Shown: positions 33,676 to 42,976, numbered from the stretch's first letter. The stretch: DNA of 51,106 nt from an uncultured Chloroflexota bacterium (GCA_903914955.1 CAIWRB010000457.1:1-51106); one strand, 5' to 3'. Program-made: numbers and translations. Notes: a model not told the origin generated them from the sequence alone.

Positions 33676-34940
33676 TAAATTTTATCTTTAAGTTAACTCA
33701 TTACAAAAAATATGAACGTGGTCAGGCGATGATCATGATCGTATTTTCGCTGATCGGTCTGCTGGGCATGTCTGCGCTGGCAATTGACGGGGGCAATGCT
33801 TATGTTGATCGTAGCAAAGCTCAGAGCGCCGCATCTGCTACAGCGCTGACTGCCGCAGTCACGCGCATCGAAGGTGGCAATTGGCGAAGCGCTGCCCTCG
33901 CCACCGCCGCCTCGAACGGATATGACAATAATGGTATAACCAACACTGTTGAATTAAACACGCCTCCTACCAGTGATCCTTACACAGGGAACCCAGAATA
34001 TATTGAAGTGATCATCACTTCATATGTTGATACATATTTTGGACCCGTAATTGGCGTTCCGCAAGTTGTCAATAGAGTAAAGGCAATTTCCCAATCCAAA
34101 CCGGCCGTGCTTGGGCAAATGTTTGACGGGTATGCACTTGTCAGTCTGGCTCCGCATAGCGAATGTGATCGTAAAATTTCTTTCTGGATCCATGCTGAAG
34201 CTACGATCAGCCTTCAAGGTGGAGGACTGTTCATTAATTCAGACAACCCGAATTGTGCCTTTATCCAATTCGGCAGCGGTAGTGTGCGTATTCTGGATGA
34301 CAGCCCGTTTACGGTTGTCGGCGGCGCTCAGATACAAAAAACCAATCTGATCACCCCATTTCCAATCCAAACTGGCGCCCCTCCCATCGCCTACCCTCCC
34401 GCCTTTCAAATGCCAAAATTTGGCTGTGGCGTGGAAGAGGCTAAGGTGGATGAATTAAACGGGACAACTATGACGGCCGGAAACTGGAGTGACGGCGATT
34501 TTCCTCCCGATGGAGTCAAGTTTCTTGAAAGCGGAACATATTGCATTGACGGAGATTTCATTGTTGAGGGAGGCGAACAGTTAAGTGGGTCCAATGTGGT
34601 GCTTCGGTTGAATCACGGAAAAATAAAGATTGATGGTGACGCAGAAATTAATATTAGCGCACCAAGAGGCGGCCCATTAAAGGGCTTGTTGATCTATCTG
34701 CCTATCAAGAATAGAAGCATTGTAAATATAAACGGCAATGAGAAATCGAACCTGACAGGGACAATACTCGCCCCAGGCGCGGATATTCGCATTAACGGAT
34801 TTTCTTCGGACAATGGTATCCACAGTCAGATCATCGGATACTACATCGAAGTAGATGGGCAAAGTAATATCATTATTAAGTATAAGGATGACCAGAATTA
34901 CGATGCTTTTAAAATGCCGGAAGTGATCCTTACGCAGTAA
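33666..34940 (+). CDS. TadG-like (Flp pilus assembly TadE/G) protein
   Basis: A 424-residue protein. Its N-terminus has the TadG signature YERGQAMIMIVFSLIGLLGMSALAIDGG with a single anchor helix (about 19-42). Residues 45-150 form a TadG-like region. Residues about 155-424 are rich in beta strands and Gly (SISLQGGGLFINSDNPNCAFIQFG), resembling a right-handed beta-helix or DUF7305-type carbohydrate-related domain. The start overlaps the preceding gene. An ATG two codons later is equally possible. Confidence 0.75.
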   Translation: MPMINFIFKLTHYKKYERGQAMIMIVFSLIGLLGMSALAIDGGNAYVDRSKAQSAASATALTAAVTRIEGGNWRSAALATAASNGYDNNGITNTVELNTPPTSDPYTGNPEYIEVIITSYVDTYFGPVIGVPQVVNRVKAISQSKPAVLGQMFDGYALVSLAPHSECDRKISFWIHAEATISLQGGGLFINSDNPNCAFIQFGSGSVRILDDSPFTVVGGAQIQKTNLITPFPIQTGAPPIAYPPAFQMPKFGCGVEEAKVDELNGTTMTAGNWSDGDFPPDGVKFLESGTYCIDGDFIVEGGEQLSGSNVVLRLNHGKIKIDGDAEINISAPRGGPLKGLLIYLPIKNRSIVNINGNEKSNLTGTILAPGADIRINGFSSDNGIHSQIIGYYIEVDGQSNIIIKYKDDQNYDAFKMPEVILTQ

Positions 34941-35008
34941 AAAGAGTCAAATCTTTGCGAGAGCAAACCGCATCGTAAAAGCAGACCCAAGACAAGTGTT
35001 TTTTGATA

Positions 35009-35036
35009 GTAACGCTTACATATCTGTAAGCGTTAC
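35009..35036. promoter_or_regulatory. 12-bp inverted repeat, LacI-type operator-like
   Basis: GTAACGCTTACA at 35009-35020 pairs perfectly with TGTAAGCGTTAC at 35025-35036, loop TATC. Each arm resembles a LacI-family operator. There is no T-run for a terminator. The surrounding spacer, 34941-35222, otherwise holds the promoter below and no gene. Confidence 0.4.
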
Positions 35037-35053
35037 AGATTACCTACATTGTT

Positions 35054-35081
35054 TTGCCCATCCTTTGAAATGGTATATAAT
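35054..35081 (+). promoter_or_regulatory. promoter of the second TadE gene group
   Basis: TTGCCC (35054-35059) and TATAAT (35076-35081) have a 16-base spacer. A second TATAAT is at 35123-35128. Transcripts would have a leader of more than 100 bases. Confidence 0.5.
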
Positions 35082-35222
35082 ATATTCGTAATAATGAAAA
35101 TAATAACGGCAAGCCCCCCCGTTATAATTCCCTGCTTGCATGACAGCCAAATGATCGAACACTCCACCTAGTATTTATAGGGGATTACCAAGTTTAATTT
35201 AGCGTAGTATAAAGGTTGAATC

Positions 35223-35930
35223 ATGAGAGACAAACTGCAGAAAATATATTCTTATTTATTTATAAAAACTGACCTTCAAAAGACAACAATCTCGCGCAAA
35301 CCGAGGGCTCAGAGCATGGTCGAGTTTGCCATTTTATTGCCAATTTTGCTCATGCTTTTTTCCGGGATGGTCGAATTTGGGTTCATGCTTAACTCTTATC
35401 TTTCAATACTTGATGCAACCCGTCAGGCGGCTCGCCAATTTAGCAATACGAGCCCCTTCTTGCTGAATACAGCTACAAACACAATTGAGGATAATCCAGT
35501 TTTTTATGAAGAATGTGCGCAGGCAGCTGTAATTATCCTGGATCCTTCCCTTGCCACACCACCGGATCCTAACGCCCGCAAAATCGTCATGAATCCAAAT
35601 ACAGATGATGTCATTGTTTCCGTGTTGAGCATAAGTGTGAATAGTGCAGTGAATCCAGCAGTCATCTCATCGATCGTAAGACACCCTGATGGGCTTGATT
35701 TTTATAGTTTATACGGTCAGCGAGCAACAAAGTACTCCAATGCAAACATTGAGGAGTATATGACCCAGAATAATAGAACTCCAGTTGAAACCGGCATTCT
35801 TATTGTGGAAATTTATTATGGCTATAGCGGCGTTCTCAAGCTGCCCTGGGTTACTGCTTTTATGTCAGATGCCGACCCCGTCATTTTGCACGCATCCACG
35901 ATCATGCCATTAGTTGCGGCAAAACCTTAA
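35223..35930 (+). CDS. TadE-like pseudopilin
   Basis: A 235-residue protein with a basic leader of about 30 residues, then RAQSMVEFAILLPILLMLFSGMVEFG. Glu34 sits in the pilin E5 position and is followed by the helix. The outer domain is about 175 residues with no recognised motif. It begins the second half of the pseudopilin cluster, behind its own promoter. Confidence 0.8.
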   Translation: MRDKLQKIYSYLFIKTDLQKTTISRKPRAQSMVEFAILLPILLMLFSGMVEFGFMLNSYLSILDATRQAARQFSNTSPFLLNTATNTIEDNPVFYEECAQAAVIILDPSLATPPDPNARKIVMNPNTDDVIVSVLSISVNSAVNPAVISSIVRHPDGLDFYSLYGQRATKYSNANIEEYMTQNNRTPVETGILIVEIYYGYSGVLKLPWVTAFMSDADPVILHASTIMPLVAAKP

Positions 35931-35965
35931 ATTTTTTATTAATATTAATCGAGCAGGTATAAAAC

Positions 35966-37618
35966 ATGATCAAAAAACGATTTCAAAAAATATTAGATCA
36001 GACCGAACGCGGACAGGCGATTGTCCTGGTCGCATTTGCCATCATTGGATTGGTCGCGATGGTCGGCCTGGTCACTGATACCGGTATCTTATTGATCGAA
36101 TACGGCAAGCTCAAGCGCGGGGTCGATGCAGCCGCGGTTTCGGCGGCGCAACAATATCGCTTAAAAGGCAACACACTCGATAAAGCCGCCCTCGAGAACT
36201 CGGCATACAACTTTCTACAGCTTAATCAGTCTGCAGATATCACGAATATTACGGTTCATTCCTGCGAAGACGCCGGAGCTGACACCTTTATTGATGCAAA
36301 CTCAAACGGTGTTTGGGATGCAGGCGAAACACTCACCAAGGATTGGAACGGAAATGGTGCTTTCGACGGCAGCCAGAAACCCGATCTGTGCAACCCTGAC
36401 CCAGTAGGCAACCCAAATGCCAACCGCAAATTAGTTGAAGTGATAGCATCCAAAAAGGTTTATTTTGGGTTTTTAGCGGTAATTGGAATTAGGGAAACAA
36501 CGGTAACAGCCAACTCTGTCGGCGAGGCAGCCACGATCGATCTGGTATTGGTGATCGATAATTCTGGATCCATGGCATACGAGACATCCGCCGATGCGGC
36601 AGGTAATGACCCAAACGTGTGCAATCTCGACAACACCTGCCAACCAATGAAAGTAGTTAAAGACACGGCCCTGGATTTTCTTAACACGCTTTACTTCCCG
36701 TATGACCGCGTCTCGGTCGTAACCATGACTGGTCATACGGATCGTAATCCGGTAGAAGTACTTCCTTTGACTTCAAATAAGGCGGCAATTGTCACCGCTA
36801 TTAATGACATCAAAGTCTTTGAACCGCGGGATTGCGATGGGTCCCTTACCGAGGGATCTTGCTTATACCATGACCCTACCACCGGAGTTTTTTTGGGAGA
36901 GGCATGTGAAATTTACCAAATTACCATTGGTGGCGTCGACCCAGCAACAGCAGACCCATCCTCCTGTCCATCCAGTAATGTCGGCGGTGCACTTAAATTA
37001 GCAAGAATTTCATTTACAGAAGATCCTGTCCACACCCGTCTCGATGCCTTTTGGGTGGTGGTTAGCTTGATTGGCGGTCCTGCAAACGCGACTGATGTAA
37101 CAGACCCGGTAAACTATCCCCATGGTTTTTGCCCACCAAACACATTTGGTTTGGTGGCATCACAACTCCCATGGTGTCGTGATCGAGAACCCACCGTACG
37201 TCATGCCGCTGACGATCCTCTGGTAGCTTACATTAACCCAATAAGTGGTGTAGTAGATCCCCGCAGCCCAATTTCACTGTATGATGCAGACGATTATGCG
37301 CGCGACATGGCAGATGCCCTTGCAAAAACGATTTCTGGTGAGGGAGTTACCATTTACACCATTGGATTGGGCGACGCGATCAAAAACACCACCTTCAGCG
37401 ATGATCACTATCCGGATGGAACAATAATCCCGCCCGCAGAAGACCTGCTCATGTATATTGCCGAATGCGCCGGTGAAGATTCTGCTAATGATTGCAGGAC
37501 TCCGGTAACAACCCCTAAGATCAATCACGGCCAATATTTTTTCGCTCCAAACAATATCGCCCTTGGAGAAATTTTTGATAGAATTGCCAAAAACATCGCC
37601 ACCAAGATCTCGCAATAA
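35966..37618 (+). CDS. TadG-like protein with VWA domain
   Basis: A 550-residue TadG-type protein. The leader ERGQAIVLVAFAIIGLVAMVG precedes a single anchor helix. The region 109-134 has DANSNGVWDAGE and DWNGNGAFDG, EF-hand-like Ca2+ motifs. From about 189 a von Willebrand factor A domain begins, with the metal site D197-x-S199-x-S201 in LVIDNSGSM. VWA domains bind ligands in a metal-dependent manner, so this could be the adhesive tip subunit. That is inference by analogy with pilus adhesins. The C-terminus has several Cys pairs. Confidence 0.85.
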   Translation: MIKKRFQKILDQTERGQAIVLVAFAIIGLVAMVGLVTDTGILLIEYGKLKRGVDAAAVSAAQQYRLKGNTLDKAALENSAYNFLQLNQSADITNITVHSCEDAGADTFIDANSNGVWDAGETLTKDWNGNGAFDGSQKPDLCNPDPVGNPNANRKLVEVIASKKVYFGFLAVIGIRETTVTANSVGEAATIDLVLVIDNSGSMAYETSADAAGNDPNVCNLDNTCQPMKVVKDTALDFLNTLYFPYDRVSVVTMTGHTDRNPVEVLPLTSNKAAIVTAINDIKVFEPRDCDGSLTEGSCLYHDPTTGVFLGEACEIYQITIGGVDPATADPSSCPSSNVGGALKLARISFTEDPVHTRLDAFWVVVSLIGGPANATDVTDPVNYPHGFCPPNTFGLVASQLPWCRDREPTVRHAADDPLVAYINPISGVVDPRSPISLYDADDYARDMADALAKTISGEGVTIYTIGLGDAIKNTTFSDDHYPDGTIIPPAEDLLMYIAECAGEDSANDCRTPVTTPKINHGQYFFAPNNIALGEIFDRIAKNIATKISQ

Positions 37619-37633
37619 CTAAAGGATCACTTT

Positions 37634-39319
37634 ATGAATATTTTCTCTCCTCAAAGAAACAGGAAACGCGGGATGCCCAAAAGAGGGCAGGCTATTGTGG
37701 AATTTGTACTTATCCTTCCAATTTTGATGCTGGTATTGGTGGGGATGTTGGAATTTGGACGCTTATTCTATGCCTGGCTGATCATTGAAAATTCCACCCG
37801 TTTCGGCATTCGCTACGCTACAGCCGGCACGTATGACATAACTAAATGTGTTGATCTGGACGGTAATGGTACACCGTGTGGCGGCCCCAGTGAAACACTT
37901 GAAATTAAAAACGCAAGACTGCCATCCATTGAGGATGAGACAAGACGGGTGATCGTAGGGTTTCATACGGATGAAAACCTTGCCGAGAGCGCAAATGAGT
38001 ATTTAAATATCACGGTTTGCTCTAATGAATTTGATTTTATAAGACCTCAAATGCGCACCCCCGGAGTGTACGCTGAATGTACTAATAATCCACTCGGCGA
38101 GAATGCCGGTGATCCGGGCGCACAGGTATTCGTCGCCGTTGACTATAACTTTACTTTTATCGTTCTGCCAATCTTTAATATCAAACCGGATATGCTCCAT
38201 CTGGCTTCCTATCGTTCCGGAACCAATGAGTCCTTCCGTATCGCAAGAATCGCAGTAGCGGCGGGCAACCCCAATCCCCCAGGAGGAGGATTTGTGGTTT
38301 TTACAGCCACAAGTACATCAACAGCCACAAATACACCGGTGCCCACAAATACACCGTTACCCACGAACACACCGTCACCCACATACACACCGATAAACAC
38401 AAGTACCCCATCAGTCACGCCTTCTCCTTCGTGTTCCAACGTTTTAATTGACCGCACACGGTTCAATGGTAGCGCTTTTGAAGCGCGTGTTGATAATAAT
38501 AATTTCACTACAGCCTATCTAACCAGTTCAACTCTCACTTGGAGCCCATCTCCGCTTACAGGAAACAGGTACTTTGACTCTGCCGCCTTTGGCACCACGT
38601 ACTACAGTCCTGCAAACACACCCAATACGAACTCGCCCATAACCACAAATTCAACTCCCCCGGCTCTGCCAATCGCTGGTAATACTACAACAAGGGTTAG
38701 CTGGGTAGCTACTTTCAGTGACGCAAATTTCACGGGTATTTACAATGTTACCCTGGTATTTAACTTCCCCGGCTGGGGTGATTGTACAGTTTCAGGCAGT
38801 ATAGACAATTTCACGGCTACTCCAACACTCACGCCAACCATTACGCCCACACGAACGCTTACACCCACACGAACCATTACACCCACACCAACCATTACAC
38901 GCACACCAACCATTACACGCACACCAACCATTACACGCACACCAACACGCACGCCCACCATTACGCTCACACCAACCATTACTCGCACGCCAACCATTAC
39001 TCTCACGCCAACACGTACACCCACACGAACCAATACACCCACAGCAACCATTACACGCACACCCACTGCTACGGTTCCGACGGCTACGTTTACAAAAACA
39101 GCAACATTCACGCCAACCGTGCCAACAGCCACGCGTACAAGTACCGCAACATTCACGCCAACCGTGCCAACCGCTACGCCTACAAAAACAGCAACTCCTA
39201 CCAATACAGTGCCACCTACCAATACAAAAACCCCTACACCGAACATTCCGACCTCCACAAGGACACCAATCCCCTTACCAAGCCCAACTTTTTGCTTGGG
39301 TGTGGGATGTAGTGGATAA
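37634..39319 (+). CDS. TadE-like pseudopilin with long TPT repeats
   Basis: A 561-residue protein with pilin-like leader [28 protein letters not shown] (Glu23). A Tad domain (about 45-200) is followed by a first Thr/Pro repeat (about 220-260), a beta-rich domain (about 265-390) and a second Thr/Pro-rich tail of about 160 residues with TPTITRTP-type units. It ends in a short Cys-containing C-terminus. Such tails usually span the cell wall or act as stalks, and may be O-glycosylated. AAAGGATCAC precedes the ATG. A strong terminator ends the cluster. Confidence 0.8.
   Translation: MNIFSPQRNRKRGMPKRGQAIVEFVLILPILMLVLVGMLEFGRLFYAWLIIENSTRFGIRYATAGTYDITKCVDLDGNGTPCGGPSETLEIKNARLPSIEDETRRVIVGFHTDENLAESANEYLNITVCSNEFDFIRPQMRTPGVYAECTNNPLGENAGDPGAQVFVAVDYNFTFIVLPIFNIKPDMLHLASYRSGTNESFRIARIAVAAGNPNPPGGGFVVFTATSTSTATNTPVPTNTPLPTNTPSPTYTPINTSTPSVTPSPSCSNVLIDRTRFNGSAFEARVDNNNFTTAYLTSSTLTWSPSPLTGNRYFDSAAFGTTYYSPANTPNTNSPITTNSTPPALPIAGNTTTRVSWVATFSDANFTGIYNVTLVFNFPGWGDCTVSGSIDNFTATPTLTPTITPTRTLTPTRTITPTPTITRTPTITRTPTITRTPTRTPTITLTPTITRTPTITLTPTRTPTRTNTPTATITRTPTATVPTATFTKTATFTPTVPTATRTSTATFTPTVPTATPTKTATPTNTVPPTNTKTPTPNIPTSTRTPIPLPSPTFCLGVGCSG
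38310..38410 (+). repeat. 18-bp period repeat (TNTP linker)
   Basis: Units of 18 bases encode TNTPxP-type residues five times. This first linker sits in the middle of the TadE-like protein. Confidence 0.7.
38815..39285 (+). repeat. degenerate 18-bp repeat array (TPT tail)
   Basis: About two dozen units of the type ACACCAACCATTACACGC, with drift to GTGCCAACAGCC types, make the Thr/Pro-rich tail of the pseudopilin. Near-identical copies in the middle suggest expansion by slippage or recombination. Confidence 0.8.
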
Positions 39320-39325
39320 GAGCTA

Positions 39326-39369
39326 ACTGTAAAAAAACGCCCGCCAAATGGTGGGCGTTTTTTTACAGT
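39326..39369. terminator. Rho-independent terminator after the pseudopilin cluster
   Basis: A 20-bp inverted repeat with one weak pair (39326-39345 and 39350-39369, loop AAAT) has an A-run and a T-run on its arms. Confidence 0.9.
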
Positions 39370-39374
39370 ATAAT
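39369..39374 (+). promoter_or_regulatory. possible glmS -10 box
   Basis: TATAAT directly follows the terminator stem. The -35 would lie within the hairpin and is weak. Transcripts would start about 50 bases before the ribozyme cleavage site. Confidence 0.4.
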
Positions 39375-39430
39375 CCCGCCATTCAAAAAAAATGGAGGTG
39401 GAGCAAAAATATAAAACAAATGGGAAAGTC

Positions 39431-39663
39431 AGCGCATGGACTTTAGTGATTCACTAAAGTTGACGAGGATGAAGGTTCTCCAATGCAAAATGGAGTTAAT
39501 CTTGTAACTCTTGAAACCTATCAGGCTCAAGAGTGGCGAGAGAAAATCGAACGATCAGCGGAAGCCTTCCGGGTACGCCAAACCCGTCAAATCTTTCCCT
39601 CCAAAGAAAACTTTGCCAACAACACCCGTGAGCGATCGCGCGGTCAAATGGCAATGTGTGGCA
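39431..39663 (+). ncRNA. glmS ribozyme (glucosamine-6-phosphate-responsive) with large insertion
   Basis: The RNA matches the glmS ribozyme core in order: AGCGC at the cleavage site (39431/39432), P1 arms ACTTTAGTG/CACTAAAGT, then TTGACGAGG (39460-39468), GAAGG (39471-39475) pairing with CCTTC (39565-39569), ATCGAACGATCAGCGG ahead of that, the P3 hairpin CGGGT/ACCCG (39570-39586) and a P4-like stem TTGCCA/TGGCAA. Between GGTT and ATCGA lies an extra segment of about 65-70 bases with its own hairpins (CTCTTGA/TCAAGAG, TTCTC/GAGAA). It precedes glmS and would self-cleave when GlcN6P is high, lowering GlmS. Confidence 0.8.
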
Positions 39664-39784
39664 AAAAAAGGAAAGGCAAGAAGTAATTAGAAAAAAAATG
39701 GAATAGGTGATCAGGAATAAAATCACCCAATCCCTAATTCCTAATTACCTATTCTCTAATCTATTTTTCGGAGGACTCCCAATT

Positions 39785-41626
39785 ATGTGTGGAATCGTCG
39801 GATATGTTGGCCCGCGTGACGCGGTGTCTATCATCCTAAATGGCCTGAAAAGACTGGAATACCGCGGCTATGACTCAGCTGGAGTGGCTGTCATTAATGG
39901 CAACCAGATCGAAGTCAGAAGAGATGCGGGTAAGTTATCGCAATTGATCGATCTTGTGAGCAAATCCCCGCTCCAGGGTGCGCCGGGCATTGGGCACACG
40001 CGCTGGGCTACACATGGCGCACCGTCTGCTCGAAATGCGCATCCGCATGTTGGAAATACAGGAAAAGTCGTTGTAGTGCATAACGGCATCGTGGAAAATT
40101 TCCTTGAGATCAAAGATGAAATGATGGCTGAAGGTGTGAATTTCCTTTCAGAGACCGACACAGAAACTATCGTACATCTGGCTGAACATCATCAGGCGGC
40201 TGGAGTCAATTTTGTAGAAGCGGCGCGGCGTACTTTCAAACAGATCGAAGGCGCAAATGTGGTGCTACTCATGTCCGTGGATGAACCGGAAAAAATTGTA
40301 ACTGCGCGCATCGGCAACGCGGGCGGAGTGGTAATCGGATTGGGCGAAAATGAAAACTTTATCGCGTCAGACATTCCCGCCATTTTGGAACACACGCGCA
40401 AAGTGATATTTTTGGAATCACGCCAAATGGCAATTATCACACGCGACAGCGTGCGCATTGAAACACTCGAAGGCGTGGAAGTATCACCTGAAATTCACAC
40501 CATTGCCTGGGACGCGGTCGCCGCTGAAAAAGGCGAATACCGCCACTTCATGCAAAAGGAAATTCATGAGCAAGTACGCGCACTGACAGATACACTAGCT
40601 GGCCGCGTGGATTTCAAAGAGGGGCGCATTAGTCTTCCAGAATTAAATCTCACACCCGAAATCGCCAAACGAATTCAACGCATTTACATCACCGCCTGCG
40701 GAACTGCCGCGTATGCCGGCATGGTCGGAAAATATCTAATTGAAAAGATCGCGCGCATTCCCGTCGAAGTTGTCATCAGTTCCGAGTTCCGTTACAGCGA
40801 CCCGATCGTGGATGAAAACACGGTCGTGTTGGCCATCTCGCAATCTGGAGAAACCGCCGATACGCTGGCCGCCATGGAAGAAGGTCGACGCAAGGGCGGC
40901 ATCATCTGGAGCATTGTCAACGCGATCGGATCACAAGCCATGCGCGTCTCGGATGGGATCATCGCGATGCAAACGGGACCTGAAATTGGGGTGGCGTCTA
41001 CGAAAGCATTCACTGCGCCGTTGGTTGACCAGTACATGCTTGCGATATTACTCGCAGACCTTCGAGGCACAATTGACGAAAAGACCCGCAAAGCGCTGGT
41101 CGCGGATTTGCGCCTTGTCCCTGATCTAGCTGGCCGAGTACTGGATACAGAATCAGAAGTTGAGAAAGTGGCTCATGCATTAAAAGACATTACAGGATGT
41201 CTCTATCTGGGACGCGGCATCAACATGCCGATCGCTTATGAAGGTGCGCTCAAACTCAAAGAGATTTCCTACATCCACGCCGAAGGCTATCCCGCGGGAG
41301 AAATGAAACACGGCCCGATCGCGTTGATCGATGAGGAAATGCCCGTACTGTGCATTGCTCCAAAAGACCCGTGGCATGAGAAAATGATCTCGCAGATCCA
41401 ACAGGCAAAAGCGCGCGGCGGCATGGTGATCGCTGTGGCAACTGAAGGCGACGAATTGATCCAAGGTATGGCTGATCATGTGTTATGGATTCCCGAAGCG
41501 CCGTGGATGCTGTCACCGATATTGACAGTGCTACCGTTGCAGCTTCTCGCCTATCACATCGCTGCCATCCGCGGGCTGGATGTTGACCAGCCGCGAAATC
41601 TCGCCAAGAGTGTGACGGTAGAGTAA
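39785..41626 (+). CDS. glmS: glutamine--fructose-6-phosphate aminotransferase
   Basis: This 613-residue enzyme makes glucosamine 6-phosphate from fructose 6-phosphate and glutamine, the entry to amino-sugar and peptidoglycan synthesis. The N-terminal nucleophile is Cys2 in MCGIVGYVG. The glutaminase domain (HTRWATHGAPS) is followed by two SIS isomerase domains (ITACGTAAYAG; AISQSGETADT), and the C-terminus LAKSVTVE is canonical. The start at 39785 has GGAGG. The ribozyme upstream is its regulator. Confidence 0.97.
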   Translation: MCGIVGYVGPRDAVSIILNGLKRLEYRGYDSAGVAVINGNQIEVRRDAGKLSQLIDLVSKSPLQGAPGIGHTRWATHGAPSARNAHPHVGNTGKVVVVHNGIVENFLEIKDEMMAEGVNFLSETDTETIVHLAEHHQAAGVNFVEAARRTFKQIEGANVVLLMSVDEPEKIVTARIGNAGGVVIGLGENENFIASDIPAILEHTRKVIFLESRQMAIITRDSVRIETLEGVEVSPEIHTIAWDAVAAEKGEYRHFMQKEIHEQVRALTDTLAGRVDFKEGRISLPELNLTPEIAKRIQRIYITACGTAAYAGMVGKYLIEKIARIPVEVVISSEFRYSDPIVDENTVVLAISQSGETADTLAAMEEGRRKGGIIWSIVNAIGSQAMRVSDGIIAMQTGPEIGVASTKAFTAPLVDQYMLAILLADLRGTIDEKTRKALVADLRLVPDLAGRVLDTESEVEKVAHALKDITGCLYLGRGINMPIAYEGALKLKEISYIHAEGYPAGEMKHGPIALIDEEMPVLCIAPKDPWHEKMISQIQQAKARGGMVIAVATEGDELIQGMADHVLWIPEAPWMLSPILTVLPLQLLAYHIAAIRGLDVDQPRNLAKSVTVE

Positions 41627-41710
41627 AAAAGCCTCTCGACAGATTACACAGATCGGGTTAAAAAAAGTGCATAATCTGCGGATAATACACTTTGGTAAAT
41701 TGGAGGAAAT

Positions 41711-42139
41711 ATGCGTCCGGATTGGGATTCTTATTTCATGAAAATTGCATTCGCCGTTTCCGAGCGCAGCACCTGTGACCGCGCCTTTGTGGGATCTGTA
41801 ATCGTACTTGAAAAACGCATCCTCACCACAGGTTTCAACGGCTCCCCCGCCGGGCAAGGACATTGCGATGAGATCGGTCATCTCATGGTGGATGGACACT
41901 GCGTCCGCACGATTCACGCGGAGACAAACGCCATCATCCAGGCCGCGCTGCATGGAGTCTCAACCAAAGGCTCCACGTGTTATGTGACTCATCTGCCGTG
42001 TATCAATTGCACCAAAGTTCTCATAAACGCGGGCATTTATCGCATTGTGTACAGCACCGCTTATCGCACAGATGAAAACGCCATGAACTTTCTCAACGCG
42101 GCAAATATAGAAGTTGTGCAAAAGGAATTCTCACCATAA
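41711..42139 (+). CDS. dCMP deaminase family protein (ComEB-like)
   Basis: A 142-residue zinc-dependent deoxycytidylate deaminase-type protein. The zinc and catalytic site is H69-A-E71 with PCINC (C97 and C100). GFNGSPAGQGHCDE matches the dCMP deaminase substrate loop. It would convert dCMP to dUMP for thymidylate synthesis. It is also similar to late competence ComEB. AATTGGAGGAAAT precedes the ATG. Confidence 0.9.
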   Translation: MRPDWDSYFMKIAFAVSERSTCDRAFVGSVIVLEKRILTTGFNGSPAGQGHCDEIGHLMVDGHCVRTIHAETNAIIQAALHGVSTKGSTCYVTHLPCINCTKVLINAGIYRIVYSTAYRTDENAMNFLNAANIEVVQKEFSP

Positions 42140-42143
42140 ATAA

Positions 42144-42177
42144 AACTCCGGGACGCCTCGCGCAAAATCTCGGAGTT
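42144..42177. terminator. terminator between the dCMP deaminase and SufR-like genes
   Basis: AACTCCGGGA at 42144-42153 pairs with TCTCGGAGTT at 42168-42177, with a T-rich end, between two convergent genes. Confidence 0.65.
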
Positions 42178-42187
42178 CTTTATCACC

Positions 42188-42772
42188 TCAACCAACCCGA
42201 AACACAAACGGACATAATCCGCGTACGCTAAATTCGTTTTTGGTAAATTGCGTGATCGGTCTTCCCAATGAAATCTCCAAAATGATCACATCCATTTTGC
42301 ATAACTCAGGATGATTCTCGATTATCTTTGCAAATGGACATCTTCCAAAAATAACGCGTGGACCTTCCGCACCAGCTTCCCAGCGCGCCTGATAATGCAT
42401 CTCATTTAATTTTTCAACCAGTAGGGATAATCGCTTTGGCAAGGGTTGAGTCGCAAACCCGGCCAGCCCCTGTGCTTGAGCGATACGTTCCCCCACCGCT
42501 TCAATATTATTTTTCCCATCCAACAACGCATCCGCTAAAACGGACAGGTTATCTCCCAGCGCAGATTGCGACAGCGAATACATTTTCTCCGGCCTGCCGC
42601 GGCCACCGCGCTGATTAACAGATGTCACTTCGAGGCGGCCATCAGAGGTTAAGATGCCGAGATGATGTCTGACGTTCGGCGCAGACATCTTCAATGCGCG
42701 CGCGATCTCCCGAGCTGAAGCAGCACGGTTTTTTTTCAGATGTGCAAGTACCTTTTGGCGGGTAGTAATCAT
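42188..42772 (-). CDS. SufR-like helix-turn-helix regulator with candidate Fe-S cysteines
   Basis: A 194-residue ArsR/DeoR-type winged-helix regulator. The helix-turn-helix is at about 17-40 (ASAREIARALKMSAPNVRHHL). The C-terminal domain has C145 and C158 spaced C-x12-C, with a third Cys C187 in GLCPFVF. This resembles SufR, which uses such cysteines to hold a cluster and control Fe-S genes. It is divergent from iscX-nuoB. A role as Fe-S sensor is therefore a good inference but not proven. The start has no clear ribosome site. Confidence 0.7.
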   Translation of the reverse strand: MITTRQKVLAHLKKNRAASAREIARALKMSAPNVRHHLGILTSDGRLEVTSVNQRGGRGRPEKMYSLSQSALGDNLSVLADALLDGKNNIEAVGERIAQAQGLAGFATQPLPKRLSLLVEKLNEMHYQARWEAGAEGPRVIFGRCPFAKIIENHPELCKMDVIILEISLGRPITQFTKNEFSVRGLCPFVFRVG

Positions 42773-42895
42773 TTAGACTCGAAAATATCCAGATTTTCAA
42801 ACGCTTAGAGACGTGTGGCTCCGTGCATAAGTCATACAATCTCAGTGATTATACTCACTTCTTTATTTTTACAAATATATTTTTGCATAATTCAA

Positions 42896-42923
42896 TTGAC
42901 TTCTCCTCTTCCCCTGCTATAAT
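42896..42923 (+). promoter_or_regulatory. strong promoter of the iscX-nuo operon
   Basis: TTGACT (42896-42901), a 16-base spacer, and TATAAT (42918-42923) with an extended TGC just upstream. It lies in the space next to the divergent SufR-like gene, so that regulator may control it. Confidence 0.75.
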
Positions 42924-42976
42924 TCAGTCTTGTGATAAAAATACGCACAGACTCATCCCTAATTTCCTAATCCTCA

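Noticed and set aside
38740-39258. 172-codon minus-strand frame with MVGVRV repeats
   Set aside because: It is the complement of the Thr/Pro repeat, an artefact of the 18-bp period.
38815-39285. Repeat array as a CRISPR
   Set aside because: There are no unique spacers; the units are contiguous and coding, and no cas genes are near.
38782-39312. Plus-strand frame rich in His/Asn/Tyr repeats
   Set aside because: A second frame of the same repeat. The TPT frame has the pilin leader and family.
39483-39686. 67-codon reading frame before glmS
   Set aside because: It overlaps the conserved ribozyme stems, has no recognisable domain and no good ribosome site.
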